A DNA stretch of 64,000 bases from Cymodocea nodosa (Eukaryota; Streptophyta; Magnoliopsida; Alismatales; Cymodoceaceae): NCBI GenBank assembly GCA_036874045.1, contig CM072335.1, forward strand, positions 3,182,001 through 3,246,000, given 5' to 3'. The position numbers were made by a program, and so were the translations under genes. The notes under the pieces were generated by a model. The model searched no databases. It saw only the letters and a program-made list of their open reading frames with translations, and was not told the DNA's origin. Positions 42,801 to 49,065 of this stretch are shown here, piece by piece (the first letter of the stretch is position 1; each line of letters opens with the position of its first letter).

Positions 42801-45800
42801 TAAATGTGATGAAGAGTGTCCCAAAGAGCTTTTGCAGGCCAAAGCATGGAGACTCCATTGGCAACAGAGTCCTCCATGCTTGACACCATCTAGGAAATGA
42901 TGATTGCATCATCAGCCATCCAATCTCTATACTAAGAGTCTTTCACATCTAGTGGTAATTGATAGAAGTGATGCTCTTGATGAAAGGCAATGACAATATT
43001 CTCAATATTCTGTTGTCAAATGATATAGTTAGATCCATTGAGCTTCTAAGATATGCCTGGAAAACTGTGAATCAATAAATCACTTCAAGGAGCGGAGGAG
43101 CTCGCAATGAGAAGTCAAAAACTTCGATGGACCAAGCAAGTTATTAGGCAAGTAGTGGAAAGGAGCCCTTGCAAAACAGTATCTAGTGATTGAACTTTAG
43201 AAAAAAAGGGCATATGATGTTGAGCCGCTACATTCAGTGGTTGAGGAAGGAATGGTGCCTGGTTTTCATCAGAGTCGGATCAGTGATCAGCAGCGGAAGT
43301 GGGAGCGAAGGCAGGGGCAGGAGCGGACAAAGCTCCAGCTCGGATGGAGTCGCATGATGCTTGGAATAGATGCAGGCGTTGAATACTCGCACGAGCAGGA
43401 GCAGAATTGTTGTACACACGTAGGTGCTATAGCGGAAGACGAGGGTGCTGTAGCGAAAGTGGGAGAGCAAAGACAGCCTGTGACGCACACACGCAGGTGT
43501 TGTGTGCACGTGTAGGCACTCGAACATGTGCAGGTTCTACGCGTTGTACGCACATCTATCAGAGGTTGTCCACGCACGTCCGTCGACCTGTGTTTGCACG
43601 CAAGTTCCGCGCGTTGGACGCGTGTCCATCAGGCTCCTACGTTCATTCGTTGACCTCAACTCTAATACCAAGTTGAGTTTTGCCGGTGAAGGTGGAAGAA
43701 AGGGAAAAAAGGAAGAGAAAGAGAGGAAGAAGAAGAAAACTTATTTCATCTTCATATATTATCTCCAAAGGGGTTACACCCTTATATACTTACATAAAGA
43801 TAAATAAATTCATAAATGGATCCTCACAATATTAGATCTCTAACAACTAACAATTCAAACTTCTTCTATAACATATGAATAAGCATTTAGTATTAGTAGT
43901 AATATATTAGATAACCTATGCTTTAATGGTTTTCAATTTCATTTTTTTTAGATACTTACGCTTTGAATAATTGAATCAAAAATATTTTGATTTCATAATT
44001 TTCATTTCATTTTGGGTACTTATATTTTGTATCAAAATTTCTTTAATTTCAACTTCTTAGATTTTTTTTTTATTGTTGTTGCATTTTTTTTTTAATCCAA
44101 ATCTAAATTTCCTAGCATTTAAGGTTTAACGTTTGAAAAATCCAAATGAATCAGTAGGCCAACCCATGGGCAACCCAAGCCCACCCTCTATAAGCCAAGC
44201 CTACAAGCTAATCTAAAAAGTTTTATTTTTAATATACTATCATATATTAAGCAATAGTTTACTTTTAATTTCTTTATGAACCATATGTTATCATCATAAA
44301 TCTAAAAATCATCTTTTAGCATCTTTTATCTTAAAAATCATATTTTATCAACATAAATCATAAAAATTATATCTTATCATATTTTATCATCATAAATCGT
44401 AAAAATCATATTATATCATCTTTTATCATAAAAATCATATTTTATCAACATAAATCATAAAAATCGTATCTTATCATCTTTTACATAAAAATCATATTTT
44501 ACCATCATAAATTATAAAAATCATATTTTATCATCATATTAAATTATAAAAATCATATTTTATCATCTTTTATCTTAAAAATCATATTTTATTATCATAA
44601 ATCATGTTTTAATCACCTTGTATCTTAAAAATCATATTTTATCATCATAAATCATAAAAATTATATTTATCACCATAAATCATAACAATCATATTTTATC
44701 ATCTTTTATCATAAAAACCATATTTTATCATCTTTTATCTTAAAATTCATATTTTATTATCATAAATCATAAAAATCATTTTTATCATATTTTATGATAA
44801 AAATCATATTTTATTATCATAAAAATCAAATTTCATTATCTTTTATTGTAAAAACATATTTTATCTATAAACTTGTCATAAGCATTGAATAGTTGTATTT
44901 TATTAAATTCATATTCTGTTATTTTTATTGTTTTCTATTATATTCCTTACTATACACAAATAATCATATTTTTGTTGACTTTTTGTAACTTACTTTTCTA
45001 TCACTTTATATAACTTTCTGAATCTTTCTTTCTATTCATTTTCATACTTTCTAAGTATACAAACAAATCCTAAGAAATGTAAATGAGTCAAAAAATAATG
45101 ACTCGTCCTTACTATATGTTGAACAAAAGTTTTTTTTAATTTTCTTATGAATCATATGTTATATCATAAATCATAAAAATCATATTTTAACATCTTTCAT
45201 CTTAAAAATCATATTTTATCACATAAATCATAAAAATTATATTTTATCATCTTTTACCAAAAATATCATGTTTTATCATCTTTTACCATAAAAATCATAT
45301 TTTATCATCTTTTATTATAAAAATCATAGTTTATCATCATAAAAATATTATTTTATCATCATAAATCATAAAAATCATATTGTATCACCATAAATCATAA
45401 CAATCATGTTTAAGCATCTTTTATCATAAAAAATCATATTTTATCGTCTTCTATCTTAAAAATCATATTTTTCCATCATAAATCATAATAATCATATTTC
45501 ATCATCTTTTATTGTAAAAATCATATTTTATCTATAAACTTGTCACTAGTGTTGAACAATTATATTTTATTAAATTCATATTCTGTTACTCTATGTTGTT
45601 TTCCATTACATTCTTTACTGTACACAAACACTCATATTTCTACTAACCTTTTGTAACTTTTTTTTCCATCACTTCTATAACTTTCTAAATCTTTCTTTCT
45701 ATTCTTTTTATTACTTTCTCTTCTTTTTGTTACTTTCTAGGTGCACAAACAACCTTAAAGTAGTAATACAGGATTCTTCCAATTCAAGAATATGAAGTCT

Positions 45801-48800
45801 AAACAACGTAAATGTTTGGCATAGCCCTAGCCTCTACTAAATGATAAAATTACTTCCCTATTACATAAACTAGAATATATAAGGGACATTTCTAATGCAT
45901 CATGGATGCACTTTGCTAAAATGAGACTGCCATATATTATATACTAAAACTATGTAAAAATAACAACTATAATAAAAAGAAGTATCAATGACACATTAAA
46001 GTGAAACATGTGATGTTAATGTATAATACAAATAAAATTTAATTTATCATATATATTTAATTTTGAATCAATATTTTTTATTTAGGCTAAGAACCTAGAA
46101 TTGAATGAAAATCAACTAAATTTTGAATGGTTCAATTCAATTTTAAACTTATAGACATTTCGATTGGGTTCTAATTTGTTAGAAAACAATAAATATAGTT
46201 TGATTCATGGTTCAAGCTAGAACTAAACTGAACTGAATCATGTGTGATCCAAATTCCACTCACGACAACACCACCACCGAAGGACATCACAAAGACACCA
46301 TCACCTTCTCACTTCCCACAACACTACCAATACACCACCTCCTCACTCCCCATACACCCTATATGCCCATAGTACCATCACCATCCTCACCACCACAAAA
46401 GCCCACTTGAACACCAGCACACACAACCTTTCATTTACAAACACAACAAGTGCCACCAACAAAAGACCTTACATAGACACCATCAGCACATCACCACCTT
46501 GTTCCCCATACACTCACACAAGAGAAAACCAACACACCACCACCCACCAAGGAATTCAACTTCAGTTTCATACCAGACTAGAATAAGATGAAAAATTAAC
46601 ATATGTCAGTAATATTTCATTATGTCAAAGACATGTCGATAGAAATATGGTAATGAAAATCACCTTTTGTCAATAAATTATCATGTTGGCATTGGCTTCA
46701 ATGTTGTTTTGAGTCTTTTGACAAGTTAAAATCAACATGCATTGTGAAATTTCACCAACATGCATTGATGTTTAATTTCATGCCACCCACACTACCACCA
46801 CTAATCCTCTCATTTTCCCCTTGCTAGGAGTCAATCTCAACACATCAAAAACTTTATTGGAGCTCCATCTAGCATGTTGCATATCATTGATGAGATGATC
46901 CACACTTAATAGCAAATGATCAAATATTAACAATCCACAACTACTAGGATGCAAGCATCATCATATCCATTGCACACCTTAGTCTCCATTGAAAGATGCA
47001 CCATCTCTTCAACCTCCACCTCCCCCCACCCACCATCTGAAAATTGATACATAGCCTAGGTGGCTCCCTACCCACCCTAGTAGCTTCAATGTACAAATCT
47101 TAATGAATGCATCTAGTGATGGATGTGGAGCAATTAACAGGTCAATTAAGAACATCATATATTGCAGAACCAACTACTGATGAACTCAAAACAATTAAAG
47201 TTAATATTATCAGCAAATGAACAGTAAATAGGCAAAGTGGACCAACATATAACCTTATAAGATTCTTTTCAGTGGTGGCATAAGAATGTCCCTGAAGGTA
47301 AATAGCAGCACCAACACCAGAAACACCAATCATTCCATCTAAAGAAGCCATTTCCATAACTTCCTCGTTATTTTTCAGAAAGATTAAAAAATGGGGGAAA
47401 ACTCCTGAAAACTTAACTTGAGAGCAAAACCAATTTACAGCAGTTATGCTTGGTGGAATCCTGACCTGCAAATTAAAGTTGAGAGCAATGTTAACAGTAA
47501 CAGACCTAAATGTCAATTTGGAGCCACAGTAGCGACATGAATGAGAAGGCTAAATATTTGGAAAGAGAAATATATAGTGGTACTTAGAATAATAATTTAG
47601 AAAATCATTGCTATCTCATTTACTGCTGACATATTTAAATACCAGTCTCATGTCAGACTTTTAAAAAATCAGCATCCATCAACAAGAGTTTGACATGTTG
47701 GAGTCCTTCCAATGGAACGCAACAACAAAAATCACCTTGTCTACAAATTTAACAAACCAATGTTGTATAGATACCATGTTGACATTGTGAATAACCATCA
47801 AATGCCAATGAAATTTCACTCCCCTGTTCAATATTGGATCCATGGCAACCAGCAAACTACATTCTTAGACTGCCAAAAGGCCAGTTGCTAAACTTCTCAG
47901 GTCAATTGAGGTTGTATGAGAAACTTGAGTTAAATTTATACTGCCTTCACGATTATAAGTCATAAACTTGAAAATCTTTTGATAATAGTAATATTTTTGC
48001 CTAAGTTAGAGTTCCTTAAATCAGTGTTTTAATTCTTAATGTAGAGTAAAGTCCAATTGTGCCGCCCATTATTGTCATAAACTTGAAAATTACCTTAATA
48101 ACCCAACTAATGATATTATATGTTTGTGTGTAGACACACAGACATGTAAATCATACGCTGCTGGTATTTTGCTCTTGGTTCATCTATCTTCCCGATGGCT
48201 GTTATTTTTCCTTCCACTTCGTATTTCTTCTACTTGCAATAAACCCTTTATTATGCTCAAAAACACTAGAATACTGTCATGCACATCTTGAGGTACCAGA
48301 AGTGTCGTTCACTTTCTTTCCAAAATCAAATTGTGGATAGTTATCAAATAGTTTACAATTTGAAATAGGAGACAATTGCATCTCTTTTTCTTTTTACAAT
48401 CTTTGTTCTTTCTTTCTTCAGTGAAATGAAACTTCAAAAGGAGTTATCTATTGATGAGTTATTTCTTTCTTCCTCCCTTTCTTTCTTTCTTTTGCAATAT
48501 TCTTTCTTTTTACAGCTAAATGCATAAAAAGGAGTGGATCACAAGACTTTGCATACCTGAAATCTCACAACACCACTCGCACAACACGGAGGCTTCGCCT
48601 TCATCTCCGCGACAGCCTCCTTAATCCTACGCACACCATCTCTCAGCGTCAATGCCGGTTGCAACTCGTACGTCACGCACAAGTCCACGGGCGACTCCAA
48701 CTCTTCCCCGCCATCCCCGCCACAATCGGCATCGATCCCTAACCATCTTACACCGGGCGGACTGTTTCCCTTAGCACGCACCTACAACACGGAAAATCAA

Positions 48801-49008
48801 AATCGCAAAACGGACAATAACAAAATCAACGAAATTTTTGAATAACGAACTTCGATCTCACCTTGAAATGACGGTTCCCCCGGGAGCAGAGGGACGGGGG
48901 ACGTACAGCATTGCGACGGCGATGGGGAAATAGGAAGGAGGGAGAGTGGAGGAGGAAGAGGGGAAAAGCAGAGAGTCTGGGGTTTGGGAAGATATGGAGC
49001 TTGCTCAT
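3514..49008 (-). CDS. PHYLLO: PHYLLO, MenF'/MenD/MenC/MenH fusion of phylloquinone synthesis (3'-partial; 18 exons in window)
   Basis: Plastid multifunctional protein of phylloquinone synthesis. Exons read from splice sites: 49008-48862, 48781-48557, 47465-47254, 35618-35501, 35385-35269, 35048-34956, 32721-32662, 28691-28587, 28515-28321, 28190-28092, 15411-14848, 14296-14072, 11392-11099, 10573-10506, 4958-4800, 4083-3958, 3856-3731, 3628-3514. Phases chain without a break to 1,016 codons. The order (MenF-like, MenD, start of MenC) matches the known plant PHYLLO fusion, so MenC's remainder and MenH should follow beyond base 1. The start at 49008 gives a Ser/Arg/Pro-rich, acid-poor N-terminus typical of a plastid transit peptide. 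No frameshift or stop was seen in any exon. Exon 7 (60 bases) and the acceptor of exon 12 are the least certain. An extra exon between exons 6 and 8 is possible. Confidence 0.93.
5240..6845 (-). mobile_element. Copia retrotransposon G, 5' LTR plus gag only, in PHYLLO intron 14
   Basis: Minus-strand Copia fragment, same sense as PHYLLO. The LTR runs about 6652-6845 (minus-strand start TGTTGAGAATGATT), followed by a primer-binding-like sequence TGATATCAGAGC at about 6641-6652. The longest gag frame is 6409-5948, with the [19 protein letters not shown] and WDSLHTTY motifs of the UBN2/copia gag family. A zinc-knuckle-like segment (CKHCG...SEKYW) follows at about 5650. Sequence related to a protease, integrase or reverse transcriptase was not found, so the element is cut off near 5240. 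Gag is shifted in frame at least once. Confidence 0.75.
6850..9240 (+). mobile_element. Copia retrotransposon C, decayed pol remnant, in PHYLLO intron 14
   Basis: Plus strand, antisense to PHYLLO. In order: zinc knuckle ([13 protein letters not shown], near 6990); protease remnant (INSGVSFYM, near 7235); integrase C-terminal remnant ([13 protein letters not shown], near 7675); reverse transcriptase pieces (about 8190-8640, including a NTWELV-like match at about 8225); RNase H end ([20 protein letters not shown] at about 8990-9060, then [11 protein letters not shown]). It is crowded with stops and lacks most of the integrase core. Copia G's LTR abuts its 5' side in the opposite orientation. 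The 3' end near 9240 is estimated from the end of RNase H similarity. Confidence 0.72.
9645..9850. repeat. Degenerate tandem repeat, about 3 x 65 bp
   Basis: Three imperfect units in tandem. Each carries an ATRGATATTCC-like core, then a GTWTAYYARRYTGTT-like segment, then GTGYYTATGGARTAT-like sequence; cores start near 9660, 9726 and 9791. The units differ at many positions, so the array is old. No coding sense is seen. Confidence 0.6.
9850..10075 (-). mobile_element. RTE-type LINE fragment (3' end of ORF)
   Basis: On the minus strand the frame around 10006-9850 reads with similarity to the C-terminal end of plant RTE LINE proteins: [10 protein letters not shown], then [18 protein letters not shown]. 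In the family this corresponds to the usual APVRR...GRGRPK.TW..VV..DL region. A second copy lies at about 13540-13860. Only about 225 bases remain. Confidence 0.6.
10076..10505. other. Intron 14 sequence without a recognised feature
   Basis: AT-rich intron sequence directly before PHYLLO exon 14 in window order. No repeat, element end or coding remnant was recognised. Confidence 0.5.
11905..12610 (+). pseudogene. Unassigned decayed coding remnant in PHYLLO intron 12
   Basis: Plus-strand frames keep protein-like composition over about 700 bases with only scattered stops. One stretch reads [19 protein letters not shown] (about 11980-12035). A second, about 12333-12600, includes [35 protein letters not shown] and [17 protein letters not shown]. 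The two share a strand and are separated by about 250 bases of poorer sequence. The composition suggests a degraded polyprotein or gag-like frame of a mobile element. I do not recognise the family and give no function. Confidence 0.4.
12670..13540. other. Very AT-rich intron sequence, nothing recognised
   Basis: Long A/T runs with no coding similarity on either strand. The plus-strand open frame at 12675-12944 is Lys/Tyr/Ile-rich and matches nothing I know. Confidence 0.5.
13540..13860 (-). mobile_element. RTE-type LINE fragment, second copy
   Basis: The minus strand reads [19 protein letters not shown] and then [18 protein letters not shown], the C-terminal signature of plant RTE LINE proteins, interrupted by stops. 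It is clearly homologous to the fragment at 9850-10075 in the same orientation and preserves the motif better. Both are 3' pieces only. Confidence 0.65.
15412..17139. other. Intron 10 sequence before the L1 element, nothing recognised
   Basis: AT-rich sequence with many short open frames and no family similarity. From about 16540 to 17100 it is T-rich and reads as hydrophobic, Phe-rich pseudo-protein, which is a composition effect. Confidence 0.5.
19631..19760 (+). repeat. Left (5') LTR of Copia E
   Basis: 130 bases, preceded by the target duplication ATTGG and followed directly by the primer-binding site. It carries the same TATATATTTGTACTATTC segment as the right LTR. Confidence 0.9.
21800..22895. 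other. About 1.1 kb foreign segment inside Copia E's integrase region
   Basis: The GAG-pre-integrase motif ([10 protein letters not shown], near 21760) should be followed within about 60 residues by the integrase core, which resumes only near 22905 with FNLVHCNIW. The sequence between has no Copia similarity. It includes a degenerate tandem repeat (about 22180-22320) built on GAGTCTATAGTCACATA-like units, and a C-rich stretch (about 22610-22800). No terminal repeat or target duplication was found, so the ends are approximate and the origin unknown. Confidence 0.55.
25495..25624 (+). repeat. Right (3') LTR of Copia E
   Basis: 130 bases, preceded by a purine tract and followed by ATTGG, after which the L1 reading frame continues. 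About 8 of 130 positions differ from the left LTR. Confidence 0.9.
28950..29517 (-). mobile_element. TRIM-like non-coding LTR element fragment T3
   Basis: A probable LTR at about 29373-29517 reads TGTTAGAGTTTTTATC... on the minus strand, then a primer-binding-like TGGTATCATAGTC at about 29360-29372. The internal part (28980-29355) is rich in GTGG/GGTGG and codes for nothing. A short sequence near 28955-28975 (TGTGAAAACAAGG in plus sense) repeats the inner end of the LTR and may be a relic of the partner LTR. Confidence 0.5.
30030..30800 (-). mobile_element. Copia fragment F (reverse transcriptase to RNase H end), in PHYLLO intron 7
   Basis: The minus strand reads [13 protein letters not shown] (near 30340-30300), the usual LKQSPRAWFEKF of copia reverse transcriptase, and farther on [11 protein letters not shown] (near 30095-30060), the end of copia RNase H. 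A purine-rich TTTCAGGAG and a TGTTAGAGACATGG start of an LTR follow at about 30048. The frame is broken throughout. The far end of that 3' LTR (below 30047) could not be fixed. Confidence 0.6.
30849..31830 (-). mobile_element. TRIM-like element T1 (3' LTR plus internal part)
   Basis: LTR at about 30849-31003, related to the T2 LTRs through the shared blocks AATGTGGGACTAAACCC and CTCTAATAYATYATTT. The minus-strand purine tract AAAAAGGGAA lies next to it. The internal part (31004 to about 31830) is strongly polypyrimidine in plus sense and resembles T2's internal part (shared CTTCYACCAYTTTTT blocks). No partner LTR was found, so the other end is open. Confidence 0.55.
31831..32661. other. Intron 7 sequence beside T1, nothing recognised
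   Basis: AT-rich intron between the open end of T1 and PHYLLO exon 7. The plus-strand open frame at 31889-32167 has no family similarity that I recognise. Confidence 0.45.
32965..34414 (-). mobile_element. TRIM-like non-autonomous LTR element T2, two LTRs
   Basis: LTRs at about 32965-33114 and 34271-34414 share the blocks TAGRTAGAAGTAAAT, ATATATA, AATGTGGGACTAAA and CTAATACATTATTTTC. A minus-strand primer-binding-like TGGTATTTGAG lies just inside the right LTR and a purine tract just inside the left. ACTCA precedes the left LTR and recurs at the right edge, a possible target duplication. The 1.16 kb internal part has no coding similarity; its open frames reflect an extreme C/T-rich tract (33390-33740). 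It lies in PHYLLO intron 6, in the same sense as the gene. Confidence 0.6.
38784..38958 (-). repeat. 3' LTR of Copia B
   Basis: 175 bases. On the minus strand it runs TGTTAGAGATCTAA to CTCAACT, so the termini are TG...CT, not TG...CA. The hAT reading frame stops exactly at its outer border plus the duplication. Confidence 0.9.
43671..43845 (-). repeat. 5' LTR of Copia B
   Basis: 175 bases with the same TG...CT termini. It directly abuts the primer-binding site at about 43660-43670. About 10 of 175 positions differ from the other LTR, which implies an insertion that is neither new nor very old. Confidence 0.9.
44275..44870. repeat. AT-rich minisatellite array 1
   Basis: About 20 imperfect units of roughly 25-32 bases, built from TCATAAAAATCATATTTTA plus an alternating TCATCTTTTA or TCATCATAAA segment. 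It lies inside the AT-rich repeat family, between the hAT right border and the inner right end. Confidence 0.85.
45155..45535. repeat. AT-rich minisatellite array 2
   Basis: The same unit type as at 44275-44870, about 13 copies. Its flanks (TATGAATCATATGTTAT before, TATCTATAAACTTGTCA after) match the flanks of array 1, so the whole module, not only the array, is duplicated. Confidence 0.85.
45763..47253. other. PHYLLO intron 3 remainder, nothing recognised
   Basis: AT-rich except for a CAC/ACCACC-rich stretch at about 46250-46560, which looks like a degenerate simple repeat. No coding similarity on either strand. Confidence 0.5.
47466..48556. other. PHYLLO intron 2, no element recognised
   Basis: 1.09 kb intron between exons 2 and 3. 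It contains a CTTT-type microsatellite at about 48470-48495. No transposon similarity was seen. Confidence 0.6.
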
Positions 49009-49057
49009 CTGCTGGGAATGCGAGAAAACGAGTGTGATTGTTTGGTGGGGAGGCGGG

Positions 49058-49065
49058 TCTTATAA
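49058..49065 (-). promoter_or_regulatory. Putative TATA-like box of PHYLLO
   Basis: On the minus strand the octamer TTATAAGA lies about 50 bases upstream of the PHYLLO start codon at 49008. That leaves room for a 5' leader of only 15-25 bases if transcription starts about 30 bases downstream. A CACGTA core (light-response-type element) occurs about 70 bases further upstream, near 49131-49136. Both are short motifs and prove little alone. Confidence 0.35.

Larger units (their letters stand above)
38784..43845 (-). mobile_element. Copia retrotransposon B with both LTRs, nested in the hAT (PHYLLO intron 3)
   Basis: 175-bp LTRs at 38784-38958 and 43671-43845 differ at about 10 positions by eye. 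The duplication ACTAA flanks them (38779-38783, 43846-43850). On the minus strand the 5' LTR is followed at once by TGGTATTAGAG (primer-binding site), and AAGGGGGAG precedes the 3' LTR. A leader of about 0.7 kb follows. Order: gag (42889-42386); zinc knuckle end ([12 protein letters not shown], 42376); protease ([14 protein letters not shown] replaced by DSR); GAG-pre-integrase (FLWHCHLGH); integrase core ([18 protein letters not shown], about 41520); integrase C-terminus ([16 protein letters not shown], about 41030); reverse transcriptase with YVDDM (about 39920); RNase H remnants (about 39550-38990). Several frames are broken. Confidence 0.92.
36413..44236 (+). mobile_element. hAT-superfamily transposon, inactive, interrupted by Copia B
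   Basis: Flanked by an 8-bp duplication CTATCATA (36405-36412 and 44237-44244), the size typical of hAT. Plus-strand coding similarity: BED zinc finger at about 37120-37275 ([23 protein letters not shown], first Cys lost); catalytic domain at about 37770-38340 ([28 protein letters not shown], then [13 protein letters not shown] and [14 protein letters not shown]); dimerisation region starting with [13 protein letters not shown] (38740-38783). It continues in phase after Copia B as [10 protein letters not shown] and SNILDN (43849-43910). Several Trp and other codons are now stops. Without Copia B the element is about 2.76 kb. Terminal inverted repeats are hardly recognisable. Confidence 0.82.
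36021..45754. mobile_element. AT-rich interspersed repeat with terminal inverted motifs, containing the hAT/Copia nest (PHYLLO intron 3)
   Basis: The left end GGGGGGGTTTGTGTATGATA and the right end (reverse complement GGTTGTTTGTGCACCTAGAA) are inverted relatives, each flanked by TTAA (36017-36020 and 45755-45758). A second internal pair of ends occurs at 36197 (GGAAGGTTTGTATACAATGG) and 45070 (reverse complement GGATTTGTTTGTATACTTAG). About 175 bases after each left start the sequences match one another. The interior carries an AT minisatellite. G-rich ends flanked by TTA/TAA recall PIF/Harbinger (Tourist-like) elements, but no transposase is present and assignment is tentative. Without hAT and Copia the unit would be about 1.9 kb. 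Confidence 0.5.
34956..49008 (-). other. PHYLLO: PHYLLO module 1: transit peptide plus truncated MenF-like (isochorismate synthase) region, exons 1-6
   Basis: Residues 1 to about 304. Exon 1 (residues 1-49) is the transit peptide. Exons 2-5 resemble the N-terminal half of isochorismate synthase: the stretch ending GVVRFQ (exon 2), WFCSQ (exon 3), the IRAYGF and FIPQ motifs (exon 4), IELDE (start of exon 5). Exon 6 ([11 protein letters not shown]...) is a variable linker. The C-terminal chorismate-binding catalytic half of MenF is absent before MenD begins at exon 8. This is the known state of plant PHYLLO, where isochorismate is supplied by separate ICS genes. The module is therefore probably non-catalytic. 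Exons 3 and 4 are parted by the 11.6 kb intron that carries the transposon nest. Confidence 0.88.

Noticed and set aside
43237..43676. Overlapping open frames on both strands with Cys/Arg-rich products
   Set aside because: They fall in the CpG-rich leader of Copia B; open by base composition, no protein similarity.
44275..45535. Possible CRISPR-like array because of regular repeats
   Set aside because: Units are AT-only, directly adjoining and without unique spacers; a eukaryotic minisatellite.
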